From assembly GCF_032854445.1 (NCBI RefSeq), contig NC_088296.1, positions 3,063,246 through 3,127,245 on the forward strand: DNA of 64,000 bases. Reading direction: 5' to 3'. The notes under the pieces are model-generated. The model did no database searches and had not been told where the DNA came from. It worked only from the letters and a program-made list of their open reading frames with translations. Position 1 is the first letter of the stretch. Each line of letters starts with the position of its first letter. The position numbers and the translations under genes were made by a program. This DNA comes from Liolophura sinensis. Lineage: Eukaryota > Mollusca > Polyplacophora > Chitonida > Chitonidae. Shown in pieces: positions 40,601-54,100 of the stretch.

Positions 40601-42126
40601 CAACAGGCAGCAAAGCATTAGATCAAAGGTGGACTGAACTGAGCGTCTGCACCATACCCACACATACTGGTACACGATACCCATCTATGTCACAGACCTG
40701 GAGTCGATGTAGCCATGCAGGCAGGCTCTATACAGGTACATCTACTGATGCAGGTGATATATTAGAGTTTCCATGGAGACGCAAATCAATATAAGACAAA
40801 TCCACCTGTCCGTGATGATCTACAGGTGAACATCATGCTAGCTTGATGGTCATCTAAGGCTTGACAGGATCAAAGTAGACGGGATGCTGACGAAATGTCA
40901 AAGGTGATTTAGGACTCGTGTGAATATATACCTGACTCCATGTCTTGTCTACAGGAATTGCACATATTCTGGAGCTTTGTGCTATGGAAACAATCCATAT
41001 ATTTATTTATTTATTTGATTAGTGTTTTACACCGTACTCAAGAATATTTCACTCAGGTGACGGTGGCAAGCATTATTATGGGAGGAAACTGGGCAGAGAC
41101 CCGGGAAAACCTTCTGCAGGTTCAATCCTGATGGAAGCAGCAAATCCACATATATCCAGTGCAAGGTGCAAGTATCATGCCACTAGCCTGTACAGTATTC
41201 ATTTCACAGCACATAAAAGTGAAATGTTTTTGACATTCTCATTGCCTAATTTACCCTAATTCCTCAGCCTTTTGGTATACAAAAGAGCAACTTTCAGTGC
41301 AGGTCTGTCAGCAACCTGTGGATGGTCGTGGGTTTCCCCTGGGCCGTGCCCAGTTTTCTCCCGCCATAATGCTGGCCGCCGTTGTATGGGTGAAATATTC
41401 TTGAGTACGGCATAAAACACCAGTCAAATAAAATACAAAACCACATTTACCTTCTGGGTTGTTTGATCTTAGAATCATTTTATTCATTTGTTTATTCATT
41501 ACCTGGCAACAACATAATCGTAGGTATCTTGTTCACCTCTTCCATACATTATCAGCATCCGTTCACATATGCTTTTGTAAACCCAGATGTAAACATCTTC
41601 CACACTATTTATTATACTACAAAAACAACGTAGTAGTACAAAACAAAAGTACAAATACCTTATTGAACTCAAACGTATCTTATACGTATGGATGAAATGA
41701 CCAAGCTAAAATCAACAATGATTTACATTGCTTCTCATTATAAAAGACCACAAATGATTCTAAGATCAATAGTAAACAGTCAACATGTGTTGATTTGCAG
41801 GTACCTGTAGAAGTAAATGGTTTACCTGCTGAATGCAATGTGATCTACATTTTCAGGACAACAGGTGTTTTGACATAGGTAAATAATCTACCTTTGAAAT
41901 ACAAGTTGGTATAACATCAACAAGTAAACAACAGGTGTGTTTGGCCAAAGATAAGTGAGATTACCTGTGTACCTGTGGACAAGAATTACACATCAAAGGC
42001 AAACAGGTGTCCTGTAAACACAATAATTTTGTGTTGAACAAATACACCTGATGCTAATTGTTACAGTCTCACAATAGGGTTTTCACATATTTAATCCTGG
42101 TCTGTTATTGGAAGTACATGAAATTG

Positions 42127-42165
<39 letters not shown>

Positions 42166-45100
42166 AGAGATAAATAAATAGATAAATAAATAAATTGTTG
42201 GTGTACATTCATTATTTAAGGTACAATGATGATGGCACTAAAATTAAATCTAGAAAACTGCCATAATTTTTTAAAAGCTCAATTTGAAGGGGTCGAGAGG
42301 AATTTTGGTTACAATGACTTAAAGCATAAAAAGGGTAGATTCGACAGAATGGGAAGGCATTAATCCAAGATATGCACATGTGAAACACAGTTTTAACCTG
42401 TGCTTTAGGAAGTGGGGAGGGGAGTTAGAGACAAATGAAGGCATTCAATAGTTTTAATTTTTTTATCAACTTTAATCAATTCCATTAGTATATTGGAGAC
42501 AACTGAATCTTCACATACTTGTAATTAGGATGTTAGATTTTTGAGTTTAAAGTGTTAATTTGGAGACGGGAAGTATGGATGCATTAATTATCACAAAGAG
42601 AATACTGACAAGGTGGGGAGGGGGGTGGTTGGGTGGGGAGGGGGGGGCTGCATCCAAATGTCTGTCTCTTTAACCATCTTCCATATCCACTGCCTTCCAC
42701 TTCAGGAATATGATAGCCCTAATTGTCACTGATAGGTAAATCATTATCAACCTGGACACAAACCCCAGTTACCTGAGGCTGATCGCAATCAACAGGTGAG
42801 CAGGCAGGTAGAACTCACAAGTTCCTTAATTAACACCAGAGAAAGGTGATAAATGTCTAAACAAAAGGTAAAATGTGAAGCTCTGAGTAATGTTTAAAGT
42901 TGTGAAACCAGACTGGATATTCAGTCATATTCACTATGGGGATAAGACTGGCAAATTTAGTGTGAAATGTGGCATTTCCATTGCTGCATTATTAAAATTG
43001 ACAAAACAGAAGCTATATAATTACGTTTAAGTAAATTATCAAGTACAACTAATACACAGAGGGGAAAAACAGTCACAATATTACCCATAAATGTAAAAAA
43101 AAATTTTAAATCAATTCCCTGTAGTTCATTGATGTTTGAGAATTTGACTCCACTTTCAAATACCATCACGGAGTCTAAGATGTTAAAATTCTGTTTGCTA
43201 CAGGTAACTAAAGTCCACATCTCAAGTTTGTTCATGATTTAACCTGATCAGTAAGGTAAGACAGGCAGACAGGTAACAAGCTACCTGTTAAACCCACAAC
43301 ATTCATGACTGAATCAGATCAGTGTGTAAGTCAAGGAAAGGTAGACAGGTAACAAGCTACCTGTTAAAACCACAACATTCATGATGGAACCAGATCAATC
43401 AGGGGCTATCATTCCAGGTGTACAGGTATATAAAAGCAAGCTTACCTGTATTCTGTTAATAAAGAGATCAAAGACAAATACTGTAACCAGGTAGCTCTGT
43501 GTTTCTAACAGAGATGACGAACTCTTAATTTTTAATGTTGAAAAAACAACAATTTTAAACTCTGAAAATATAGGATTAACTCTTTTTTTAAACACTTATG
43601 TGATGTCTTAGGAAAACATCTCCCCCACCCCCCACCCCACCAAAAAAAAAAGTCAAGAGGGAGCTTGTATACAACTTAAACAAAGAAACAAACAAGCTGT
43701 AAAAAGGTGAAGCATGTTTCTTTAATGTTCTGTTCCTTTCCACTTAAATACACCCAAAACTACAAATGGCTGTGTTACGAACAACACACACATGAATGCC
43801 AACATGTGTTTATCTAGTAAATCATTTGTCAATACAGGAATTTTTGCCCTTTGCTTAATTTCAGACATATCAAAGAGATTTTCACCTGCTCAGGTAACTT
43901 GTTATGATAGGTGGTGTAGACTATTAGCTGATCTTTTCGCTGTCTGTACTAGACAGTACATGTACTGGAATACTGGAATTACAAACCTGATACAAGCAGC
44001 AAAATGAGATATGAAACATTATGCTCCAAATATCTGAAATGTACCTTTTATAGCAAGATGACCATAACTGAATGATGGTTTCAAACTTCCAAACTCCTTA
44101 AAATAAAGGCTGAATATTCTTTCTACAATAGCAGTTAGTGAATTTTAAGGCATCATTCAGGTGTCTAAATCATCCGAGTACGCCATTAAAATTTTCCTTA
44201 CAAATGATAAACACCATTTCAGCCATTCCCTCTACCCCAGAATAACCTCTAATAATGCCTCCAGCATAACCAGGAAAATTTCCCCACCACACGCAACTCA
44301 AAATTAACTGAACCTGCATTTCATTTTACCTTTGCCTTTGATCTTTTCCTTCCTCTGAAAATTTTAATCCAAGAGAGATAATCCCAGACTACCAAAGACA
44401 AAAATGGAGCTTACTAAATGGAGCACCACAGGTTTTGACTCAGTTACAGAGATTTGATTACCTAGGTGTACAGGCATCTACCTGCAGCTGATATCCTGAA
44501 CTTGTACAGGTGAGGGTATAATATCAAAGCACAGGAACTGAGGGATTACCAGGGACCACATACAGAGTTGCTGAGATTAAATTCATTTTTAAAAGACATG
44601 GAATTTTCTTCCAAGATTAAATAAAAAATAATTTTTTTGCCGATTAACCATAAATTGGTAAACATAAAAAATGATACTGAAAGTGATATATCTTTCTAAA
44701 AGGTCTATATGGCTTAAATTCTAACCAACATATCAAGAAAAATCCTTGAATTAAACAGAAAAAAGAAATCAATCTTTATGCACATCATATTGGACCAGAT
44801 GTCATAAATTTGTAGAGTTTCAAAAAAATTTCACAATAAGTGACAAAGTCAGCAGCAAACAATTTAGCCCTCAAGACATGAGGATATTCTAATAACATTT
44901 CTGAATTTTTTGGTCTTCTTTTGGAAATTCTCTTGGGAACATGTCACTCTTGTTGCTGATTTACCTGTATATGTAGCACACAGTTTGCTACCTGTTAAGC
45001 AATACTCTAGTCTTTCAAGCCTCCAGTAGACACATGACAGGTATGACAATAAATTCACCCAAATTCAACTGTGAAAACTCAACACCTATGACAATCAATT

Positions 45101-48100
45101 GGCAATGTCTAATTAGCACCTGTCCAGGTACACAAAAGGTGAAATCCTTTGTGATGTCAAACGAGGTATCATTACACATTCAGGTATGACAATAAACAAA
45201 TTAACAGCTCACACTTGACAATCTGTACATTTATCTGATGTCTCGTCTGCCTGCCATATTGACAAATGGTAATTGATCTTAATTGTTCCTGTATGTTAAC
45301 GAGACACTCAATTCTGTCATAATTTTTGCACATTTCAGCCTTGAAGATTTTAAAATTTCAGAAATTTTTTCTAATATATATATCCAAATCTTGAGTTTTT
45401 TTAAACCTCAGTTTATTGTCTAATTGTTTAAACCTCAGTTTATTGTCTTATTGTTTAAACCTCAGTTTATTGTCTAATTGTTTAAACCTCAGTTAATTGT
45501 CTTACTGTTTATCCCTCAGTTTATTGTCTTTCTCTTCAAATAATAAAACACTAAATAATAATAAAACCATCAAATCAACAGCAGACTATTCAGTTCTGGT
45601 TAAATCATTAACTTTTGAAAATTTCTACCACCACATTTTTAAATCCATCATTTGTTTTTAAATGTAGTTTCATACTTAAGCTTCCCATATCATTACAACA
45701 GTCTTAATGAAATTAATTCCTTATCACTTAACTGTTAACATCAGGTGTAAGATATTACAAAACCTGCTTGCATTGTTTTCAGAAATTATCTAGAACAAAA
45801 CCATCATTACAAAATTTCCTTTGAGCTATCTTTAATCCGTTTCCCAAGTCCTGGGTTAACTTATCCTGGATTAAAACCCATCTTATCCCTACATGAGGTC
45901 AATGGGTCTCCCCAGGGGGTACACATCATGGTAAACACCTCTCATTATCAGCAGGTGAAACTTAGAACTCATTGCAGATTTCACAAGCTGACAGGATGCA
46001 AGAGATTTAGAATCAAATCAAACGGGTTACAGATATTTGCTTTGATCTTGTGTATATAATTGTTTTTAGATGATGGATAAAGCAATTTAATCCTGCATTC
46101 GCCCCGTGGGAATTCCGAACGAATCCATAAAAGCTTTTCAGGTGTGCAGGCAGTCTCTTTAACACGATTAATAACTGAATTACAGAAAATTCTTAAAGCT
46201 GATTGATGATTTTACAGCACTGAAGACTTTTCTCTCACATCACAGTGGACATGTGCATAGAAATAAGGCTGTGTCTAGAGGAAACAGATGTATCCAGTCA
46301 GGTATATGTACCTGCCAGACCTCCCAACGCCCAGTACTAAACACAAATACCAAGTAGACATCTAACAGGTATAAGGCATATTCATAGACATAATTGGCAG
46401 GTGTTACAACAAGTTTTTGATCTGTCTTCATCTCAGAATATGACACCAAACTACTCAGTCAAAGCTGACACTTACTGTACAAAGGTAATTCACAGGTAAA
46501 AACAGGTAATTAACATCACTGATAGCCAGGTAGACACCAGTCCCGAGGTCAGACTGTTATAAAGTGTCACAGGTAACCTCTTGATTGGCTGACAATATAC
46601 AGTTACACACAAACAGGGCAATCAGTGGGCACAGTGAAAGGTGTGTGATTTGTGATGGAATGACAGGGTGATTATGGCTTTGTACTGGCTAGATAATAGC
46701 GACAGCACACTGTCTATCACATACTCATAACTGAGGATTAAATACAGCAAGAGCTCATTGTTTACTGGTAAGCCACGGTAATTGTTCAGCCTTTCATATG
46801 TATGCAAAGCGTTTATTCAAGCATATTCTGAAGGCATTACTCTGTGTTGACTGAGGAAATTATATTTTTTGTGAAGCCCTGAAATTGGCTAATCCAACCA
46901 ATGTAGTTTAGTCTCCTAAATCATATAAAGACTCTGCATAAACTGCACTGAAAGTTGCTCTTTCATATGTGAAAAGGTTGAGGAATTAGAGCACGACAGG
47001 AACTCATCTAGCTTTTTGTCCATACTCACGTGAATGATTTTTGAAACTCGGCAAAAAAGGGTGACATTTCAAAGACACAAGTAGTACCCATCAGATATTT
47101 CCACACCTTGATGTCAACCTGTCAAGACGTTATCACTGTAGCTAACATACCTGATGTGACAACACCTGAGTGATTGATGGTTGAGCAATTTGGGTATAGG
47201 GTGATCCACACAATTCAGTATACTCTTCAGAGTTATTCCCCTTAGATGACAATAGCCCTCTGATTTCTAAGTCAGAGTTACCTACAATCTAGGTAAAAGC
47301 TGAGGCTCTATGTATTCTATGTTTCTATGAGATATAATGAAATCTAACATATCACATTGTTCTCTAAATCACCAACACAGCCTTGTTAGATAAAGGTGTT
47401 TTAAAAATGTGTTTTTTAATGTGATTAAAATTAAATGAGCTTCTTGCATGACACCATATTTGTGGCTGGTTATTCACAGGTATTAGAAATATTCTACTTC
47501 TGAAAAAACTGACACCAGATGGAGTGAGTGAGTGAGTGAGTGAGTGTTTAGGGTTTAACATTGTACTTGACACCAGATGGAAGAAAGACCCAAGATACTA
47601 TACTGTTTTAAATGGTTGTCAGTGTGCAGTATGAGATATGGAAGGGGGGGGGGGGGAGTAGAAAGAGGGGAGAAAAGGGAGGGGGTATTGGGACAGATAC
47701 AAGTACATGTAACAGTGGCTGATAATCACTTCAAAAGGTGTGAAGAAATATACAGGTAGTTTGATCAGCTTTATACTTGATTGCTCTGGCCTTATGTGGG
47801 AAGGTCTGTCAGCAACCTGTAGATGGCCGTGGGTTTCCCCCGGGCTGTGTTCGGTTCCTTCCCACCATAATGCTGGCCACTGTCATATAAGTGAAGTATT
47901 CTTGAGTATGGCGTAAAATACCAATCAAATAAATAAATGAATAAATTATCCTTGATTGTCTTTCACACCTTAGAATATTGTAAGTAAATGTAATTTATGC
48001 CACAGAACACTAAAGTTAAAATTCTTTACATATTTAAGTAACATACACACGCACGTTTTTTTTTTTAAAGAAGTTGTTAATTTAATTTCTCCTTAGAACT

Positions 48101-51100
48101 TTGAAGTAAGCTGTTTCCAGACTTTCCGTAACATTTATCATTTATATTGCTACAGAAATTCACACATGTATATAATAATAAAGTGTTAAGATTTTAAAAG
48201 CTCATGTAGTGAGCCAGTCAAGTGAATTGCTCCGCAGAACGTGTACCCTGGTTCTCAGGCTGTCAGCTATACGCCCATGCTTGTTTCTTTCTGTATTACA
48301 CAACGTTGACAATCCCTGTCACAGAAAAACAGTGACACCAGAGTTCAGACATTTCTCACACAGCTTACAAGGTAGGAACAATTTCCTCTACCGACAATCC
48401 CCTAAAGCAGCACCCTGAAGAAAGGATTTAAATTACACCAAACCTAACTGTCACAGCAGGCAACCCCAGGGGGGGTCAATGTGCCCATAATGCCCTCACT
48501 ACAGACACCTTAACACCTCACCCAGGTAGGAGGAATTCCCCACTTGGTTGTGTCTGGATGAGGCAAATATCTGACTAGGTAAGACACATGTAGGTCTGCT
48601 TCACCTGTGGTGTATCTACCTGGTTTGTCAATGCCCAGGAAACAGAAGATAATAGTGTGATTATTAGATGCTTACCTGACAATTATTCTCAGTAAAGGAA
48701 TAAAACATGCCCCTCTCTCCACTCACCAACCCCTATAAGCAAACACCCTTATTCCTGACCCGTTTCAACCACCACTACGACCAATATTCTGAAATATTCT
48801 GAGATATTTATGGGGTGTTGAAAACTAATCTGCAGTTTTATGAAGACTGCATATTAAATGATATGAACAGTTAGGTATCATGTTCATAATAACAGATTGC
48901 ATACCTTCCACAAAAAAAAAAAAAGGCTCCAGAGGTCGAAAATGTGAATAAGGTGATTTCCTAGAGAAAAATCATGGTCTACATATGAGGAATGCATTCA
49001 AAGCAAGGACAAGTACCTTTTCGTTGGATCAATTCAAGTAGAGATGTAAGACTAGACATAAGAGTAGACATATTGATTGTGGTGTTTAAAATACAGTAGC
49101 TCAGTCCCACATGGCAATCCTTACAATAATTCCAGGTATTTTCTTGCCTATGACACTGAACAATTAAGCCCATTTCAGCTTCATGTTCATCTGATGAACC
49201 TGAGGATGGTTGTGCGTTTCCACTGGACTCTGCCTGGTTTCCATCCAGTATAAAGCTACTATAAAAGTCAGATACATATATTCTTGAGTGCCGTGTAAAA
49301 TGCCCATCCAATAATATATGCCAATCCAAGCCTAATATAACAAATGTTCATGTTGTAATGAGTACAATTACTACTCCCCTTGGTGAATAAATAAAATGAA
49401 ATGTTATTTGGCTGAAACTTTGGTTTTACGACAGCCAATCAGCTACTGGGCCCATATTTCTTAAGACAATTTAAGACATAAATCAACAACTGAAACACAG
49501 CTACAATTAAAATGTGTTGATATAATAAGTTAAAAATTTGTACACTGATTCTATACTGCAGTACAATGTACCAGCCACAACTTAAGCTTTCTTGTTCCGA
49601 GTCTGGCATATTAAGCACTTGTGTTTTACGACCTCAGTTTTTGATTTAATTCAATCCCTGGCCAATAAGATACACTGTACCTGGCAAAGGGCAGAGTTTT
49701 ACTCCGGGCACTCAGCCACTACGCATTTACAGGTACAAGTTCATTCTCTGTCAGCACAGGTATAATCATGACTAATTGGGAATCGCCAGTAGAACAGAAA
49801 ACAAATTTAAATCTACTAAAATCCCAGACTAGACTGTCTACCTGTTGAATAATACAGCCACAGACAGCAAAAGTTCAGCAGACAAGTGTCTACCAAAAGA
49901 TAATCCCCTTAATGTACAGGTAAGTGCCTACAGCCAGGTGTGCTAATGAACAGGTACAGTCTTGTACTACAGGTGATACGCTGGGAATTACATACTGTAC
50001 ACAAGTAAATTGTTGTTCTAGGTGATATCTTCAGGAATATGAGAAAGGCATTTGGCATAATAAGTTGAGCTTGTTTGATGTACAAACGTAACACCTGTTT
50101 AGCCTCTGTTCCACACCTGGCATATCATAATTACAATCTAAATTAGTATAAATATATATATATATTTTTAATACTATTAGGGCATTTTAACACATGTACC
50201 TTTTGCAAGAATGAATCTGAATTTAGAGAATAATTACTGAAACATGATTTAAACCTGATATACACCTTTTGTGTCTTTTAGCATATTTCCTATATATGTC
50301 TGCGTCAATGAAAACATCAATCAATGTCTTGTTTTCTTGACACAAATCTTATTTAATACATGTACATTTAAATACTATTAATATAAACCAGCAGTTCAGC
50401 AGTATAGGACACGTTTAAACCCTGTATTAACTTCAGAATGAAATAGCTCGACTTTTCAGCCATATCGTGGTGATGCTAGCTTTAGTCGGGACTAAAGTGA
50501 CAGCCAGGTTATGGAGTTCCTTGCTCTACTGAAGAAACATCAAAGCACTTCTTGACAACCTGTCCAAAATCCACCCCACCTAACAGTTGATTGATTTATA
50601 TATTTATTTATCTGATTGGTTTTTTTACGCTGTATTCACTTATACGACTGCAGCCAGCATTATGGTGGGTGGAAACCGGGCAGAATCCAGGGGAAACCCA
50701 CAACCATCCGCAGGTTGCTGACAGACCTTCTCACTTACGGCCAGAGGATTGGTGTTTTACCCTGCATTCAAGAATAATTCACTTTTACGACGGCAGTCAG
50801 CTTTGTGGTGGGGGTAAACGGGGCAGAACCCGTGGGAAACCTACGATCATCTGCAGGTAGCAGATAATGTACCTGTTCATTAGACTGGAGAAAAAGCCAG
50901 TTTCAGCTGGACTTGAACTCGCTTTGACCACATTGGTGAGAGGCTCTTGTGTCACTACACTGCACTAGCGTGCTAATGAACTGAGCCACGGAGGCCCCTG
51001 CCCTAGCATTTAAATTGATGAATGTGGTATTCAAATGTAGAGCAGAGTAGAAAATGACATCACAGGTATGTGTGATAAACAACACACATCTTCAGAGGAA

Positions 51101-54100
51101 TGTTATGCTTTTCAACAAACTCAATTAAATGCTGGAGTTTAATGTGTATAAATCCCTGTGTAATTTGAATATAAATCAAGTGTGAATCCGGGTGGAAATG
51201 ACTACCTCACCAAGACAATGAAACTGCATGTCAACACAGGACAAATACCAACACTAAAAACAACATATCATAACAATGAATGTAGTGTAAAATGTAATAT
51301 ACAGTATAAAATGACCTACATGTAAAATTCTGTGGCTCAGTCGGTTAGCGCGCTAGCGCAGCGTAGTGACACAAGGTCTGACAGCAACCTGAGGATGGTC
51401 GTGGGTTTTCCCCGGGCTGTGCACGGTTTCCACCCACCATAATGCTGGCCGCTGTTGTATAAGTAAAATATTCTTGACTACGGAGTAAAATACCAATCAA
51501 CAATCAAATAAATAAATAAATAAACATGTAAAATTCGGATCCCAAACCTCCCATTTCTATAGAGGCAAATAAATGTCATAAAATATTATTTTCTGTGATG
51601 AAAATGCATTTTCCGGTAAAATATCACCTTCCAAACAAACCTCAAACTTGCACCTAAGGTTAGTAGAGCTCTCTGAATCAGGTTAACACATGAGCAACTC
51701 ACATGCGTGAAATTTTCTGTCATCTACAGAAATTCTGCTTATGCATGTACATAGAATGCAATAAAAACTTTCACTTTCTTGGATTTTGTTTTGTTTTTTG
51801 TTCATTTTTTTTTCACTGGAAATTTGCATATGCTGAAGAAGAATTTCATTTCAACCAAACATGCACAACTCCTATTCAAGTAAATTGCTGAAGGTATATC
51901 AGAACGTGTAGACATTTTGAATACTTTAATGTGTAAATTTGTCACCACAGTGATTATTAATCACATTCTGTAACCATGGAAACTAAAAGGTTGAATAACT
52001 AAATGCCGGGTTACACTCAACCAATCAAAACATCGATCAGTTTTAAACAAAAGTTCATTTCACAGAATTTCAAGAGTAACTATAAATATTTACTAATGTA
52101 TCTCTGTCCCCCCCTGCTGCCCAATCTTACAGTTATCTCCTACTCTCTCAGCCATCACCCTGAGCATGTACAAAGAATGCAATTAATAAATACTTTTGTA
52201 ATGCATTTTGCTTTGTTTTGTAGTTGTTGCACACCTTGAAGAATTTCAATTCAACCAAACAGCCACTGAGCCACTGAGGCCCCCCCAAATACATTGGTAT
52301 AAATTTGACAAATAGAACCTGGTGAACATATTGACCTGATAACACAAAAAAATATGAAACTTCAGCTTTCGAAGAAGGTTCCTGAACACAGAAAGCAAAA
52401 GTTCATCCATTTTGTTGTCACAGCCCTAGGCTTGTCTGTCTCCATGGTAACTCAGGGCAGAAACCAGGCAACCTGGGAACACAGATGGCCTCCAGAGGTT
52501 AATCTAGGTCAAAGGTCACATTCCACAGACTTCAACAGGCTTTCACCAATTAACATTCCTGTTTACCTGGATAAATAAACTCCTCCCTTTTCACATGTCT
52601 ACATCTACCTGATCAAAACTGTCCCAATAAAAGAAGTACACTGAGGTAGCTAAGTTTCCATCCCAGTGATTAGCAAAGTCAAGAATCTGTGAGGGTAGAG
52701 CAGTATCTAGGAAAGTTTAGAACAAACATGCCTTACAACGGAATTTCTGTCTTTGGATCATAAATGGTCAAGCAAATATTCTCCTTTTCTGAATCCGATG
52801 AAAGGCCAAGAAAATCAAAAAGAGTCCATAATTTCCACAGTTACATTAAAGATAAAGAAAAGAAAACCAAAGTGAAACTTGTCCTTAAACTTATCACCTA
52901 TATCATGAAGACATGCATGTATATCGTTTTTAGTTCATAACACGTCCCAAAAAAAGTCTGAAAAACTAAACTGGGAACTGACACGTCAAAGCTTAAACAG
53001 ACAGATATGAAGTGAAAAGCTCAACAACAACAACAAAAAATTCATTAAAAAAGTTTAGAAAACTCAACTGGAAACTCACACTTCCAATTTTAACCAGACA
53101 GATATGATGTGAAAAGCTCAGCAACAACAACAAAAAATTCATTAAAAAAGTTTAGAAAACTCAACTGGAAACTCACACTTCCAATTTTAAACAGACAGAT
53201 ATGAAGTGAAAAGCTCAACAACAACAACAAAAAATTCATTAAAAAAGTGTAGAAAACTCAACTGGAAACTTACACTTCAAATTTTAACCAGACAGTTATG
53301 AAGTGAAAAGCTCAACAACAAAAGAATGTCTCAAAAGTGTAGAAAACCCAACTGGAAACCCACACTTTAAATTTTAAACACACAGCTATGTATAATGTAA
53401 TTAAAAGCTATGAAACAGGTGGGGGAAAAAATCCATCAAAAACAACACCCATTTTGTCTATAACAACCGCATTCGAGCTTCCAAACTTCACCTCACATTC
53501 TATAACCATGAAGCTTACAAAACTGGGTCAATCTTAGTTCTGAGAGCTCAAGTGGAACATTTCAGTGGTATGCAGCTCTGGCAAAACAAGAATACTTTTA
53601 ATTAACTTCTTGTCACCGTCAAGAAAACAGGTATACAAGTTAGTCACAGTATGTGTGATTGTCAAAGCTTAATGGTGGGGTTGGCAGGGGGATGTCACAT
53701 TCAGGATTTTCTTTTCAAACTATTTCATACACGTGAATGGCGAGGCATAGCAGTTTGTCTGTGTGAAACATCGCTCTAAATGGATTTTCCTAGCACAAAA
53801 AAACAAACAAAAAAATAACATGCTACAAAAAAATCTCCATTGACATTTCACTCAGATACTGCAAATAACAAATTGTTTTTTCTCAAATTAAGCTTTTATC
53901 CTTGCAAATACATGCCTGACTTTTAATATAGTCAGGTATGCGGGATAGAGAATTGATGTTAACGAGACTTGGGTATGTTATCAGTCATCAACAACTCATG
54001 GTATTAGACTCGTAGGTATTTACCTTGTAATCAAACATCCATCTCTGCATTGTGTCTTTGTACATATTTTCCCAGACAAGAACATCAAATGGTCCAAGCA

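Noticed and set aside
51331-51400. tRNA gene
   Set aside because: The A-box-like sequence is the head of a SINE with a (AAAT)n tail and target duplication. The B-box half is deleted and no cloverleaf can be completed.
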